Of a stretch of 64,000 bases of DNA, positions 27,701 to 37,328 are shown one piece after another. The notes beneath the pieces are model-generated. The model made no database searches. It had not been told where the DNA came from and worked only from the letters and a program-made list of their open reading frames with translations. The position numbers and the translations under genes were made by a program. The stretch is from Ophiodon elongatus (Eukaryota; Chordata; Actinopteri; Perciformes; Hexagrammidae): positions 1 to 64,000 of the forward strand of contig JACSYO010000511.1 of the NCBI GenBank assembly GCA_016806645.1, written 5' to 3'. Position 1 is the stretch's first letter. Every line of letters begins with the position of its first letter.

Positions 27701-30700
27701 CACTCTTTCCTCCTCAGAGTGTGGGACTTGGAGAAGCAGGAGAAACAGCTGGATCATTATCAGCAGAGCAGCACTCTCCTGCAGCAGTGGATAGACAATG
27801 CCAGGAAGCGCCAGGACACGCTCCAGGCGGTCAAACTCAGCGACATCCAGACTCTAATGGACCACCTCAACCAGCAGAAGGCACGTCTCTCCTTGTTTAC
27901 GTCAATAACAACATTTGAACTGATTTGATTTGATTTTGAATTGGAAATATCCACCATTTACACTCAAATTGAGACACTGTGAGCACACATTGAGCATCGG
28001 TGTAGGTGTGTGGATTTCCTACACTATACACCAGCACAACTGAAAAGTGTGCAAACATGTCCTTTGTTTTCCTTTTGTATAATAATGGAATAAATAATAA
28101 ATAATGGATGTGATGCAAAGACGGAACAGTGTCATGTCCGATTTAAATCGGTGAATTTAATGCCCCCCTTTCTTTGCTCACTGCACAGGCGCTTCACACT
28201 GAAATTAAAGGCAAGCAGGAAAAAGTAGAGGTTGTGCAGAAAAACGCCGACACCTGCGCGACCTCCATAAAGGTAAGTCGTCATCTTATGTGCACCCTTT
28301 TCTTTCATATTGAAACTTTTTTTAAATTTATTTACACGCGTCAACGAGCAGATGAGCCCAAGCATGTGTGGTTCGAAATAACGTAGTCCATGTTGTGTTG
28401 TTGGTTTTCAGGACTATGAGCTGCAGCTGGCTTCCTACAGTTCAGGCCTGGAAACTCTGCTCAATATTCCAATCAAGAGAACGATGCTGCAGTCGCCCGC
28501 TTCTTCGGTCAGACAAGAGGTAAGTCACACTAAACCAGTTTGCTGTTAATTATTGGTCAACGTTAGTTATTACGTTCAAGTAATTATTATATGTTAATAT
28601 ATATGTTTACTTATTTATCTGTGCTGTGGAACTAATGAAGGATTATCTCATCTTATCTTGAATATAAATTAAACAATGGACAATGGTCCTTTGTATTATG
28701 ATTACAATTTAAAGGTCAATCCCTGAAATGCATCTGTCATTCAAAGATCTCACTGGCATGTGATTAACACGAGAACATTTGACATCGGTATTCATCCACT
28801 CATTTTAACTTTCAGGCGGCTGACCTCCAGTCTCACTACATAGAGCTACTCACCCGCTCTAGTGACTACTACAGGTTCCTAGGGGAGCTGCTGAAGAACA
28901 TGGAAGAGCTGAAGGTATTTGTCAATGATATTGTGTTGGTAAAATGAGTAGTATGATAAAAAAATAACGTATAGGTTTGTTCAATAATATGAAAGTAGGT
29001 GACTGAGGCTCTTTCTGTTTATGTCAATGCTCTCTTCAGATCAGGAACACCAAGATCGAGATGTTGGAGGAGGAACTGAGGCGCCTGAAGGACGACGTCC
29101 ACGATCGCAACCACAAAAACAAGTCTCTGGAGGATGCTTTGGCCCGCTACAAGCTGGAGCTCACTCAATCACAACACGAGCTCAGTTCTATGGCGGAAGA
29201 GAAGAGAATCATAGCAATCAAAGTTAGCACTACCAATACCAACCTGGGCAGCACACAGGGCCAGCTTCAAGGTCTCAATGATGAGCTGACCAAAATTAAG
29301 TTCGACCTGGAGGAAGAAAAGAGGAAAAGAAAGTTGGCAGAGGAGCGCTACGGCCACCAGCAAGAAGAGTATGAGAATACTGTTCGCCGCAAACAGAAAG
29401 AACTGGAAGAACTCAACTGGACCAAGATCGACTTGGAAAAGTCTGTGAAGGACAAGGAACGTGAACTGGAGAGGATGAAGATGCTGCTAGACGAGGAAGA
29501 GGCACGTCGACGAAACGCTGAATCAGATATCTCAAAGGTAAGAACCCAGTACTCCCAGGAGGTTAATCAACTTAAGCAGACATACGAGACGGACATCCAC
29601 GTCACCAAAACCACGATCCTGAAAGCCTCGCAACAGAGAGAAGGAGACACGGCAGAGCTGAGACTGCAAGTTGACAGACTCACCTCTGAGAAGAGAGATC
29701 TCGAGGAGGAGCTGAGGAGACTGAGGCAGTCCATTGCTCACACAGAGGAGCAGAAAAGCAGAGCCGAGCAGGAGGCCAGCCAGCAGAGGGCCTCGGTGAT
29801 ACAAGAAACAAGGGTGCGCAGTGAGTTGGAGGTTCAGGTGAGAATGCTCATGCAGAAGGGAGGAGACGCTGAGCTCAAACTAAAGGAGGCCATCAAAAAC
29901 ACTCAGGAGAAGTCCAGGGAGATCACCATGCTGACATTTAACCTGGAGGAAGAGGGGAAGAAGAGGAGATCTATGGAACTGGAGATAAATCACCTGAAAC
30001 GGGCTGAGGCAGACCTGAAGGCAAAGAACGCCTCGTATCTGGAGTCCATTAACATGCTCAAACTGTCTGAGCAGGAGATCCGCATCACCCGAGTGGAGCT
30101 GGAGAAGCAGACCAGCGAGAAAACCAAGGTTGAGCAGAGTTCTGTCAAGCTGCAGAGCCGCATCCGGGAACTCCAGGGCTCCCTGGACGGAACGAAAGCC
30201 GAGCTGGAGCAGCAAAAGAAGGCAACCCAGGAGGAGCTCACACGACGGAAGAGAATGGAGGCAGAGTTAGAGAGGATGACACATAATTGCAGAGAGCACA
30301 CCACCACAATTAGCACAATGAAATCTATCCAGCTGGAGACGTCCAACTATGGAAGGAAGTATGAGCAGGACCTCAGCGCCCTCCAGGAGGCTCTGGACAA
30401 GAGTCTGAGGGAGCATAAAGTCACCAAGCAGGAGCTGGCAGCTGTCTCAGCTGAGCTGAAGGCACTCAAACAGACGCTGCAGCAGGAACAGGCCCGAATT
30501 CGTGAGCTCAACCAGCGCAACGAGAGCCTGTATAAGACCATTGAGGAGAAGAGCCGGCAGCTTAACGAACACATCGCAGAGATCGACAAGCTCAAGACTA
30601 TAACGCAGAACCTGACGAAGGAGAGACTGAGGCTAGAGGAGGAGCTGAGGACAGTTAGACAGGAGAGGGAGGAGCTGAAGCTTAGCAAAGACAATATTGA

Positions 30701-33700
30701 TGGAGAGAGTGCCACCCAGATCTCCGCCTTGCATGTCCAGCTTCAGAGTAGCACCAAGAGGACCGCGGAGCTCCAGGCTCTCCTCAGTGACCTGACCAGG
30801 GAGAGGGAAAAGCTTAAACTGGAAATAGACAAATTCCAAAAGCAATCAATTGAGGTATTTTTGATTGCACCGAAGGATCATCTCCACATAATTTAACCCA
30901 TTTGTTTCCTGTTTTTGCATGCAACGGCTATAGATTCATTAAGATTGAGCATGTTTTCAAAGTGGCCCAGTTTCATCTGTGGCATGTTGCTTAATTTAGA
31001 GGTTTTGCATGAAATGCACTTACTTACAAATGCTTAATCTTTCAAATCTTTAACATTGCACATTTTGGGCATGAACTCAACTCATTCATTAAAAACAATC
31101 ATTTAATTAATGCATACTTATTGATATAATGAATATAACGTACAAATATTTTAAGATATATACATTATCAATTGGTTCTAAACATTCAATTGGTCACAAT
31201 TTAAATAGATATTGATGAAAAATGTAATATGTTGATAAGCCCTTACAACATGCTGTGAAGGAATGCCACGTGTAATTAATGCATTAGAATTATGGGTTTT
31301 GTCATAATCTGCTTTTTGCTCTGCGCATCACTTATTGTCATTTCTTTACATGCATAATAATGTATTTTCTGGTCTCTCCCCAGACATCCATGAGGATGCA
31401 TGATTCCCAAAGCCAATACAGCAATTTGCTGCTGGAGAGGGACAGTTGGTTGGCCAAGCAGAAACTGCTGGAGCAGGACAAGTCTCGTCAGCTGCGCATA
31501 GAGGAGGAGCTCACTCGCATCAAGCTCACTCTCGAGACCGAGCTCCGCAACAAACAGCGGCTGCAGGATGAAAAGAATGCCGTCCTCAAGGATTTCAACT
31601 ACATGAAGAGCCAGTATGAGCTGAGGGACAGCCACATCAAGAAGTTTGAATCGGACAGAGACGTGGCTGATCGAGACAGGCTCTCCCTGAAGAACGAGAT
31701 CGAGAGGCTCATGAGGGAGCTTAAGAGTGTTGAGGAGAGGTACAAGAGTCGTTTGTTGATCTCTGAAAAGGAGGCTTCAGACCTGGCTTTGAAGAGAGTT
31801 GCCCTGGAGAAAGAGATACAGAGGCTGCAGCAGAGACCAAACACTCTGACCCAGCAGACACAGACAGATATAAAGGTCCCAACAATCGATCCGTCCAAGC
31901 TGATATTTGACGGGGTGCGTCGCAAAGTCACAGCCCACCAGCTTTGCGACTGTGGCATAATCAGTAAAGCCACTCTAGACCAGCTCCTAAAGGGAAAAAA
32001 GAGCGTGGATGAGGTAGCTGTGGACATCCAGCTTAGTCTAAAGGGCTCCGGCATCATTGCTGGCATGATAGGGAAAATACCATTCACTAAAGCAAAAAAA
32101 CAGAATCTCCTCAACCAAGAGACCGCCCTCATGCTCCTGGAAGCTCAAGCTGCAACAGGCTACATAGTTGACCCCACATTTAATGAAAGGATGCCTGTGG
32201 ATACTGCCTGCTCAAGAGGGATTGTAGACACCGAAGACAGAGACACCCTTGTGACCGCTGAGGCAGCTAGCACAGGCTTCAAAGATCCACACACTGGCAA
32301 AGTGTTATCTGTGGGTCAGGCTTGCAAACAGGGCCGCGTGAACAAAGACACAGCCATCCGCTTGCTCCAAGCTCAGGAGTCTGTGGGAGGCATATTGGAC
32401 CCAGTTCTGAGTGTGTTCCTTCCAAGAGACCTGGCCTTGGATCGTAATCTTATTGATGAGGATCTCTACAGGGCTTTGGGCAAAAAACCCACCTGCTACC
32501 TAGAGCCAGGGACCGGAGAGAAGATATCCTACAATGACCTCAAGAAGAAGTGCACGGTGGAACCTGTTTCTGGCCTGCTTCTGCTCCGTGGTGCAGAAAC
32601 GCCCATGACAGTGCCGGGTCTCCGTGGTGAAGTTACTGTTGAGGAGCTCATCAAATCTGAACTGCTGGATAACACTGATTTAAAGAAGATCAGAGAGGGC
32701 AAGCTCAGCCGCGAAGAAATTCAAGACAGGCTAAAGTCCTATCTCTTTGGCTCTACCTGCATTGCGGGGCTCTATGATGAAGTCAAAGACCGAATAATGC
32801 CCTTCTATCAGGCAATGAAGGAAGGCCTGCTCATGAGAGGAACCACCCTGGAGCTTCTTGAGGCCCAAGCAGCTTCTGGCTTCATTGTTGATCCAGTCAA
32901 CAATGTGTTCTTGACAGTAGAGGAGGCCGCAAACAGAGGCCTGATAGGAAAAGAGTTTAAGAATAAGCTGTTGTCTGCAGAGAAGGCAGTGACTGGATAC
33001 AAAGACCCATCCACAGGAAATAAAATCTCCCTCTTCCAGGCTATTGAGAAAGATCTTATTGAGAAAGGTCATGGAATACGTCTTCTGGAGGCCCAAATTG
33101 CCAGCGGTGGGATTATTGACCCCAAAGAGAGCCACCGTATTGATGTTGCTGTTGCCTATAAAAGGGGATATTTTGATGAGGAGATGAATGAGATCCTAAC
33201 TTATGAAGGAGATGACACAAAAGGGTTCTTCGACCCTAATACCAAAGAGAACCTGACATATCTTCAACTTAAGGACAGGTGCATGATAGATCCCAAGACA
33301 GACCTTATACTCCTGCCGATCAAAGACAAGAAGAAGGCCCAGAAGTCACAGGAGAGCCGCAGCAATGTCCTTCGCAAGAGGCGCGTTGTGATCGTTGACC
33401 CAGACACTGGGCTGGAGATGTCAGTGAGGGAGGCCTATCACCGGGAGCTAATTGACCGTGACACTTTCCTGGAGTTATCGGAGCAGGAGTGCGAGTGGGA
33501 GGAAATAACTATCATGGGGTCTGATGGCTCTACACGTCTCGTAATAGTGGACAGGAAATCAGGAACCCAGTATGACATCCAGGACTGCCTGAAACGCGGT
33601 GCCATTGACCAGAAGTCTTTGAATCAGTATCGTGCCGGAACACTAACATTGACCCAATTCGCTGACCAAATTACCAGCAGAACCAGCAGCACAGCAATGA

Positions 33701-34590
33701 ACATTGCGACCAGCAATGCTGATGACATGTTCACCTGCAGCAGTCCAACCGAGAACGCACCTTCTTCCCCTACCGTTCGTAAACGCTTCAACAGTATTTC
33801 GATTACGGTTTCCCCCCCTGAGATGTTTGATGACCACAGCCCTGTGGCGGCTATATTTGACACCGAGACCTTGGAGAAAATCACTCTGTCTGAAGGCCTC
33901 CGAAGAGGCATCGTTGACACTATTACAGCACAGAGGCTACTGGAGGCCCAAACATGCACAGGTGGTATTATCAACCCTGCCACCGGCGAGAGACTGTCGG
34001 TGCAGGATGCTGTCCATCAGAGTATCATCGATGAAAGCATGGGCGCAAAGCTGAAAGCTGCCCAGAAAGCCTATGTTGGTTTTGAGGATGTGAAGACTAA
34101 GAGAAAGATGTCCGTAGCAGAAGCAGTGAAGGAGACATGGTTGCCCTATGAAGCTGGTCAGAGATTTTTGGAGTTTCAGTACCTGACTGGAGGCCTGATA
34201 GAGCCTGGCAGTGGACGTCGCGTCACCATCGAAGAATCTATCCGCAGAGGTTGGCTGGATGGTCAAGGGGCCCAGAAGCTTCAGGATACACGGAACCACC
34301 AGAAGAACTTGACCTGTCCCAAGACCAAACTGAAGATCTCGTATAAGCAGGCCATGGACAGCTGTATGGTGGAAGAAAGCAAGGGCATGAAGCTGCTGCA
34401 GGCCTCCTCAATGTCCTCCAAGGGAATCAGCAGCCCTTACAACGTCTCCAACCCGGGTTCTCGCTCTGGGTCCAGGGCTGGTTCCCTCGCCGGCTCCAGG
34501 AATGGATCTCGTAGAGGCAGTGTGGATTATTCCTCCACTGCCAGCTATAGCTTCTCCTCCAACAGTACCAGCTATAGCACTCTCTCTTAA
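18081..34590 (+). CDS. dsp: Desmoplakin (complete coding region, 24 exons)
   Basis: Desmosomal plakin that links plakoglobin/plakophilin at the plasma membrane to intermediate filaments. Joining 24 exons with matching phases gives 8148 nt, about 2715 residues (human desmoplakin I: 2871). Order: Gly/Ser-rich N-terminus (1-83); plakin domain of spectrin repeats (about 110-1040) with an inserted SH3 (about 469-525; AICDFKQDQ and KWLVTGPGG seen); coiled-coil rod (about 1043-1815); tail with three plakin-repeat domains (LLEAQAATG-type motifs near 1897, 2136 and 2498); and a GSRxGSR-rich end (about 2672-2697), as in the tail segment that controls filament binding in mammals. Exons 23 and 24 are large, as in mammalian DSP. 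The rod is about 770 residues against about 890 in human. The ATG was chosen because it starts the long GC-rich first coding exon. Teleosts have two dsp paralogues; which one this is was not determined. Confidence 0.95.
18332..19861 (+). other. dsp: dsp intron 1
   Basis: AT-rich, no exon recognised. A (TAG/GTA)n tract lies at about 19279-19333 and a short (TA)n at about 19809-19830. Confidence 0.6.
19862..19946 (+). CDS. dsp: dsp exon 2
   Basis: 85 nt, phase 2 in and 0 out, encoding ...ILTSQCQDYLQRAKMIVQG. Acceptor after a C-rich tract, donor GTAAGT directly before a CA repeat. Confidence 0.85.
19957..19997. repeat. (CA)n microsatellite
   Basis: About 20 CA units starting 10 nt after the donor of dsp exon 2. 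Confidence 0.95.
20154..20272 (+). CDS. dsp: dsp exon 3
   Basis: 119 nt, phase 0 in and 2 out, encoding ADADKLLFMAAESIEQM... Helical, start of the plakin domain. Donor GTGAGG. Confidence 0.85.
20384..20458. repeat. 15-bp minisatellite, five perfect copies, in dsp intron 3
   Basis: Unit GTCAGTGGGCTCCCC repeated five times head to tail, lying between exons 3 and 4. There are no spacers. Confidence 0.95.
20509..20653 (+). CDS. dsp: dsp exon 4
   Basis: 145 nt, phase 2 in and 0 out, encoding CQYMYSAIQQQLGVG... and DAVGWIAQQK, matching the first spectrin-repeat region. Donor GTGAGC. Confidence 0.9.
21147..21181. repeat. (GT)n microsatellite
   Basis: About 17 GT units followed by a G run, in dsp intron 4. 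Confidence 0.95.
21669..21732. repeat. (GA)n microsatellite
   Basis: Interrupted GA/GGGA purine tract in dsp intron 4. Confidence 0.95.
22527..22652 (+). CDS. dsp: dsp exon 5
   Basis: 126 nt in phase 0, encoding RMIETASWGDDSETIEKQ... Spectrin-repeat helix. Confidence 0.9.
22832..22891 (+). CDS. dsp: dsp exon 6
   Basis: 60 nt in phase 0, encoding TMRGDKYNLSLLEQEWESLQ. Acceptor TTCTTTAG, donor GTAGAA. Confidence 0.85.
22980..23147 (+). CDS. dsp: dsp exon 7
   Basis: 168 nt in phase 0. It encodes the highly conserved segment with REIMWIN-like SRAIMWVNEKEEEELMFDW. Confidence 0.95.
23334..23438 (+). CDS. dsp: dsp exon 8
   Basis: 105 nt in phase 0, encoding the LEEKEKDLNKLKVKADGLL region and HPASDKIE, which is conserved in desmoplakin. 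Confidence 0.95.
23519..23614 (+). CDS. dsp: dsp exon 9
   Basis: 96 nt in phase 0, encoding AYMDTLQTQWSWLLQITKCI and on to HLKDNAAYSQ, nearly invariant in desmoplakins. Confidence 0.95.
23712..23837 (+). CDS. dsp: dsp exon 10
   Basis: 126 nt in phase 0, encoding FFKEANETYGKLQKDDESIR and on to NLEV-type helix. Donor GTATCA. Confidence 0.9.
24057..24209 (+). CDS. dsp: dsp exon 11
   Basis: 153 nt in phase 0, encoding RQVQSLVNKSRSIVRLKPRN and the first part of the SH3 domain (VMVQAICDFKQDQ). Confidence 0.95.
24235..24254. repeat. Short (CA)n microsatellite
   Basis: About 10 CA units in the short dsp intron 11. Confidence 0.9.
24311..24465 (+). CDS. dsp: dsp exon 12
   Basis: 155 nt, phase 0 in and 2 out. 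It encodes the rest of the SH3 domain (KGNEGILKDNSQRSKWLVTG) and the PPPNPLS linker. Confidence 0.95.
24842..24968 (+). CDS. dsp: dsp exon 13
   Basis: 127 nt, phase 2 in and 0 out, encoding EQYYEAIISIWNQLYINIKS and LISWQYC. Conserved spectrin-repeat helix. Confidence 0.95.
25145..25331 (+). CDS. dsp: dsp exon 14
   Basis: 187 nt, phase 0 in and 1 out, encoding MSPEEYRNIIKRLETHYQEF and ending at ...IQLPGY. Confidence 0.95.
25449..25702 (+). CDS. dsp: dsp exon 15
   Basis: 254 nt, phase 1 in and 0 out. It starts with a Pro/Ser/Thr-rich linker (KPPKPTPVKPESPK) and continues into LQELRRRLELAESSL. The linker is not shared with the human sequence as I know it. Confidence 0.9.
25940..26121 (+). CDS. 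dsp: dsp exon 16
   Basis: 182 nt, phase 0 in and 2 out, encoding VHQDLDSIHDVYLQLREKIM and on through LEIINLKLGGLQ. Confidence 0.9.
26228..26366 (+). CDS. dsp: dsp exon 17
   Basis: 139 nt, phase 2 in and 0 out, encoding ALLQSLLQAEDIIKVHEARL and the following helix. Donor GTTTGA is weak but in frame with exon 18. Confidence 0.9.
26515..27227. repeat. Teleost interspersed repeat in dsp intron 17, split by a nested element
   Basis: The left end has TGGTACTTGAGTATTTCCAT and TACTCCACTACAATTCAGG. The right end has GATGCAGGACTTAAAC, GGATCTGAATACTTCTTCC and CACCACTG. It is the same family as 11237-11735. The copy is interrupted by the TTAA-flanked element 26759-27115. Confidence 0.65.
26759..27115. 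mobile_element. TTAA-flanked miniature element (piggyBac-like MITE), nested
   Basis: A 357-bp element bounded by TTAA at 26755-26758 and 27116-27119. Its 12-bp inverted termini are AGGAACAGTGTG and the complement of CACACTGCGCCT. Its interior (CACCACTAGATGTCGCCAAA near the end) is a sequence I recognise from an abundant fish MITE. It is inserted inside another repeat copy in dsp intron 17 and has no coding capacity. Confidence 0.75.
27383..27576 (+). CDS. dsp: dsp exon 18
   Basis: 194 nt, phase 0 in and 2 out, encoding QMKSDLDQKRDLLTAMESDL and on to LVGQMSDRWRRIQTQIDS. Confidence 0.95.
27718..27880 (+). CDS. dsp: dsp exon 19 (ends at a GC donor)
   Basis: 163 nt, phase 2 in and 0 out, encoding VWDLEKQEKQLDHYQQSSTL and ending DHLNQQK. 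The only boundary that keeps the frame with exon 20 is AAG|GCACGT, a GC rather than GT donor. Confidence 0.85.
28189..28272 (+). CDS. dsp: dsp exon 20
   Basis: 84 nt in phase 0, encoding ALHTEIKGKQEKVEVVQKNA and DTCATSIK. Acceptor TGCACAG, donor GTAAGT. Confidence 0.95.
28412..28519 (+). CDS. dsp: dsp exon 21
   Basis: 108 nt in phase 0, encoding DYELQLASYSSGLETLLNIP followed by IKRTM, almost identical to human desmoplakin. Confidence 0.95.
28816..28914 (+). CDS. dsp: dsp exon 22
   Basis: 99 nt in phase 0, encoding ADLQSHYIELLTRSSDYYRF and LGELLKNMEELK, the end of the plakin domain. Confidence 0.95.
29040..30854 (+). CDS. dsp: dsp exon 23 (rod)
   Basis: 1815 nt (605 codons), phase 0 both ends. 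Continuous heptad-rich Glu/Lys/Leu/Arg/Gln coiled coil that mediates homodimerisation. It corresponds to the large exon that in mammals carries the alternative donor producing the short-rod isoform II. An equivalent internal donor would have to be tested with transcripts. Confidence 0.95.
30855..31383 (+). other. dsp: dsp intron 23
   Basis: AT-rich intron between the two large dsp exons. No other feature seen. Confidence 0.8.
31384..34590 (+). CDS. dsp: dsp exon 24 (rod end, plakin repeats, tail)
   Basis: 3207 nt including the TAA stop. It encodes the last ~170 rod residues, then the tail beginning around KLIFDGVRRKVTA. Three plakin-repeat domains bind intermediate filaments; the linker RKRRVVIVDPDTGLEMSV and the pair IMGSDGSTRLVIVDRKSG are seen. 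The end is a GSR-rich, Ser-rich C-terminus. Confidence 0.97.
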   Translation, partial: TSMRMHDSQSQYSNLLLERDSWLAKQKLLEQDKSRQLRIEEELTRIKLTLETELRNKQRLQDEKNAVLKDFNYMKSQYELRDSHIKKFESDRDVADRDRLSLKNEIERLMRELKSVEERYKSRLLISEKEASDLALKRVALEKEIQRLQQRPNTLTQQTQTDIKVPTIDPSKLIFDGVRRKVTAHQLCDCGIISKATLDQLLKGKKSVDEVAVDIQLSLKGSGIIAGMIGKIPFTKAKKQNLLNQETALMLLEAQAATGYIVDPTFNERMPVDTACSRGIVDTEDRDTLVTAEAASTGFKDPHTGKVLSVGQACKQGRVNKDTAIRLLQAQESVGGILDPVLSVFLPRDLALDRNLIDEDLYRALGKKPTCYLEPGTGEKISYNDLKKKCTVEPVSGLLLLRGAETPMTVPGLRGEVTVEELIKSELLDNTDLKKIREGKLSREEIQDRLKSYLFGSTCIAGLYDEVKDRIMPFYQAMKEGLLMRGTTLELLEAQAASGFIVDPVNNVFLTVEEAANRGLIGKEFKNKLLSAEKAVTGYKDPSTGNKISLFQAIEKDLIEKGHGIRLLEAQIASGGIIDPKESHRIDVAVAYKRGYFDEEMNEILTYEGDDTKGFFDPNTKENLTYLQLKDRCMIDPKTDLILLPIKDKKKAQKSQESRSNVLRKRRVVIVDPDTGLEMSVREAYHRELIDRDTFLELSEQECEWEEITIMGSDGSTRLVIVDRKSGTQYDIQDCLKRGAIDQKSLNQYRAGTLTLTQFADQITSRTSSTAMNIATSNADDMFTCSSPTENAPSSPTVRKRFNSISITVSPPEMFDDHSPVAAIFDTETLEKITLSEGLRRGIVDTITAQRLLEAQTCTGGIINPATGERLSVQDAVHQSIIDESMGAKLKAAQKAYVGFEDVKTKRKMSVAEAVKETWLPYEAGQRFLEFQYLTGGLIEPGSGRRVTIEESIRRGWLDGQGAQKLQDTRNHQKNLTCPKTKLKISYKQAMDSCMVEESKGMKLLQASSMSSKGISSPYNVSNPGSRSGSRAGSLAGSRNGSRRGSVDYSSTASYSFSSNSTSYSTLS

Positions 34591-35130
34591 TACGCAGCAT
34601 AAAAAAAGAATGACACTAGACTAGTTATTACCAGCAGTTCATATGCAATATGAATACTTTTGTAACAGTTTGCTTTTCTAAAAGTTTTTTCCTGCTACCT
34701 ATGACATTTTTGGAGGTTTGTTTAAATACTAAATGATATGATTCCGAATTCATTTAAGTGTTTTGCTTGAGTGCAGTTTTTGGTGTTTTGGTGTTTCAAT
34801 ATTCAACTTAATACAGAGTATGATTAATACTTCTAAAGCATATATGCTGAATGAATATATTTTGTCATAGCTCATTTTAATATAGGGCTTTTTTTATATT
34901 CAACAATTTGTTATTAGAAACTATACTTGTTCACCTCAGCTTCAGCATGTAGTCAAAATCAAGTTTCCTATTGTTTATTCTTAATTGTTTTGAAAAAAAA
35001 AGTTTTGTTAATTGCAAATGCTGAAGTTTAGCTTACAATACTGACGTGACAATGTAATGATCAACTATGAAAATTCCTTGCCACTAAAATGTTATTCTCA
35101 CGTGATTGAAAATAAAGTTGTCACCTCAAT
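34591..35130 (+). other. dsp: dsp 3' UTR
   Basis: AT-rich sequence from the stop codon to just beyond a canonical AATAAA at 35110-35115. The exact cleavage site was inferred to be within about 20 nt of the signal. Confidence 0.7.
35110..35115 (+). terminator. dsp: dsp polyadenylation signal AATAAA
   Basis: Canonical hexamer about 520 nt after the dsp stop, followed by a GT-rich stretch. Confidence 0.7.
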
Positions 35131-35899
<769 letters not shown>

Positions 35900-36408
35900 C
35901 CAGTCTGCGTGTGAGGAGTGAGGGTGTGAACAAACGGAGACAGGCGGAGGAGGAGGAGGAGGAGGCGGAGGCCCTCGAGAGGGGAGGTGGGTGGAGAGGG
36001 GGAGGGAACAAGGGGAGACAGCCCTAGCGGCGCAGTGGGAGGAGGACTATCCCATGCCAGGACTTGTGGCGGCCGCAGCGGCAGCACCACGGACGGGAGG
36101 AAGTGTGCTGGGGGGGTGGGGGGGGAGGCTGAGCAGCAGCAGTAGAAGAAGCAGCAGCAGTTCAGGAACCGAGCAAGGGCTTCAACTTTATCACCGGCAG
36201 CCGCAGCAAGAAGGGCCGAGGAGAGCGAATTCCAGCGGAGGGGAAAAATGAGCCTCCCAGCCTGCACTAAGCCTCTCTGATCAGGACTTTACCCGACTCC
36301 TTCTCTGTCTGCAGCTCTGACTGGCAAAAGGGACACAGAGCAGAACCCCCCTCCCAGAAAAAGAAGGAGAAGAAGAAGAATCAGAGTACTCGCTTTCAGT
36401 TTGAAAAG
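35900..36408 (+). promoter_or_regulatory. tns3: tns3 GC-rich promoter and non-coding first exon
   Basis: GC- and CpG-rich block with GGAGG and GCAGCAGC repeats. It ends in an exon-like sequence with a good donor AAAAG|GTAAGG at 36409. No ORF continues into the known tensin start, so it is likely the 5' UTR exon and CpG promoter. The start site is not defined. Confidence 0.55.
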
Positions 36409-36664
36409 GTAAGGCACGACGTCCGAACTATTTCACGGGCAATCATTTTGCAGGGAGGGTTTCTTAAAGTCGGGCTGGTCAGTTGCTTTAAAAAAAAAAA
36501 AAAAAAAGCAAAAAAAAAAAAGCAGGATTAGACTTCCACACACTGTTATAACCCCCCTTCTCTTTAGCCCTTTGCTCTGTCCCATTTCATTGAGTCTGCT
36601 CATTTATTTACAGTGCAAAACAGGGCACTGCTCTCTGTGTTTACTTTGGCTCCTACTAAAACAG

Positions 36665-36667
<3 letters not shown>

Positions 36668-36711
<44 letters not shown>
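36668..36711. repeat. (GT)n microsatellite
   Basis: About 22 GT units in tns3 intron 1. Confidence 0.95.
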
Positions 36712-37276
36712 GGTGCCCCAGCTCCTTCCTCCAGCAGCACTCTGAAGACAGAGAAGGGACTCATTCAAACTGACCCAGCACTGATCTTGTGATTTTTTTT
36801 TTTTTTTTCAAAGTGAATGAGTATTATTTAGAGCCTTTTGAATTAAACTCTTTAAAAAGCTTGGCTTGAAACTCTTTAGGCCTTCTTCCTCAATGAACTG
36901 TGTTTTGTAACGGCTATAATTTGGGGTTCCTTACTGTTGTGGGCTCGGGTGTACTGGAGACCTCTTGTAATGTGAAACACATGGGGGTCAGTCTTGGAGG
37001 AGACTTATGCTCTGTCGTCTAATAGAGCTCCATAAGAAGCCCTTTGGGGACTGTCTGGACTCCCCTGTCGGTGGATAAATGATGGAGACAGTCGAGGGGA
37101 TGGCTTTTTTGTTTTCTTCTTCTCTTCTCTTTGAGCTACAGCTGCTGCGTGGTATTTGTGGCCCTCGGGGCTACGCTTCTCAGGCAGCCATTGTTGACGA
37201 GACGTACGAGCGTCCTTACATCACAACAGCTACAGCCCTCTTCACCAGAATTATCCGTCCCTCCTTTGCTTGGAAA

Positions 37277-37277
<1 letters not shown>

Positions 37278-37326
<49 letters not shown>
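37278..37326. repeat. (CA)n microsatellite
   Basis: About 24 CA units in tns3 intron 1. Confidence 0.95.

Positions 37327-37328
<2 letters not shown>

Noticed and set aside
29532..30845. Minus-strand ORFs of 70-122 residues
   Set aside because: Shadows of the desmoplakin rod exon; the Leu/Ser-rich frames mirror coiled-coil codons.
31599..34299. Minus-strand ORFs of 64-177 residues
   Set aside because: Antisense to desmoplakin exon 24, which is clearly coding on the plus strand.
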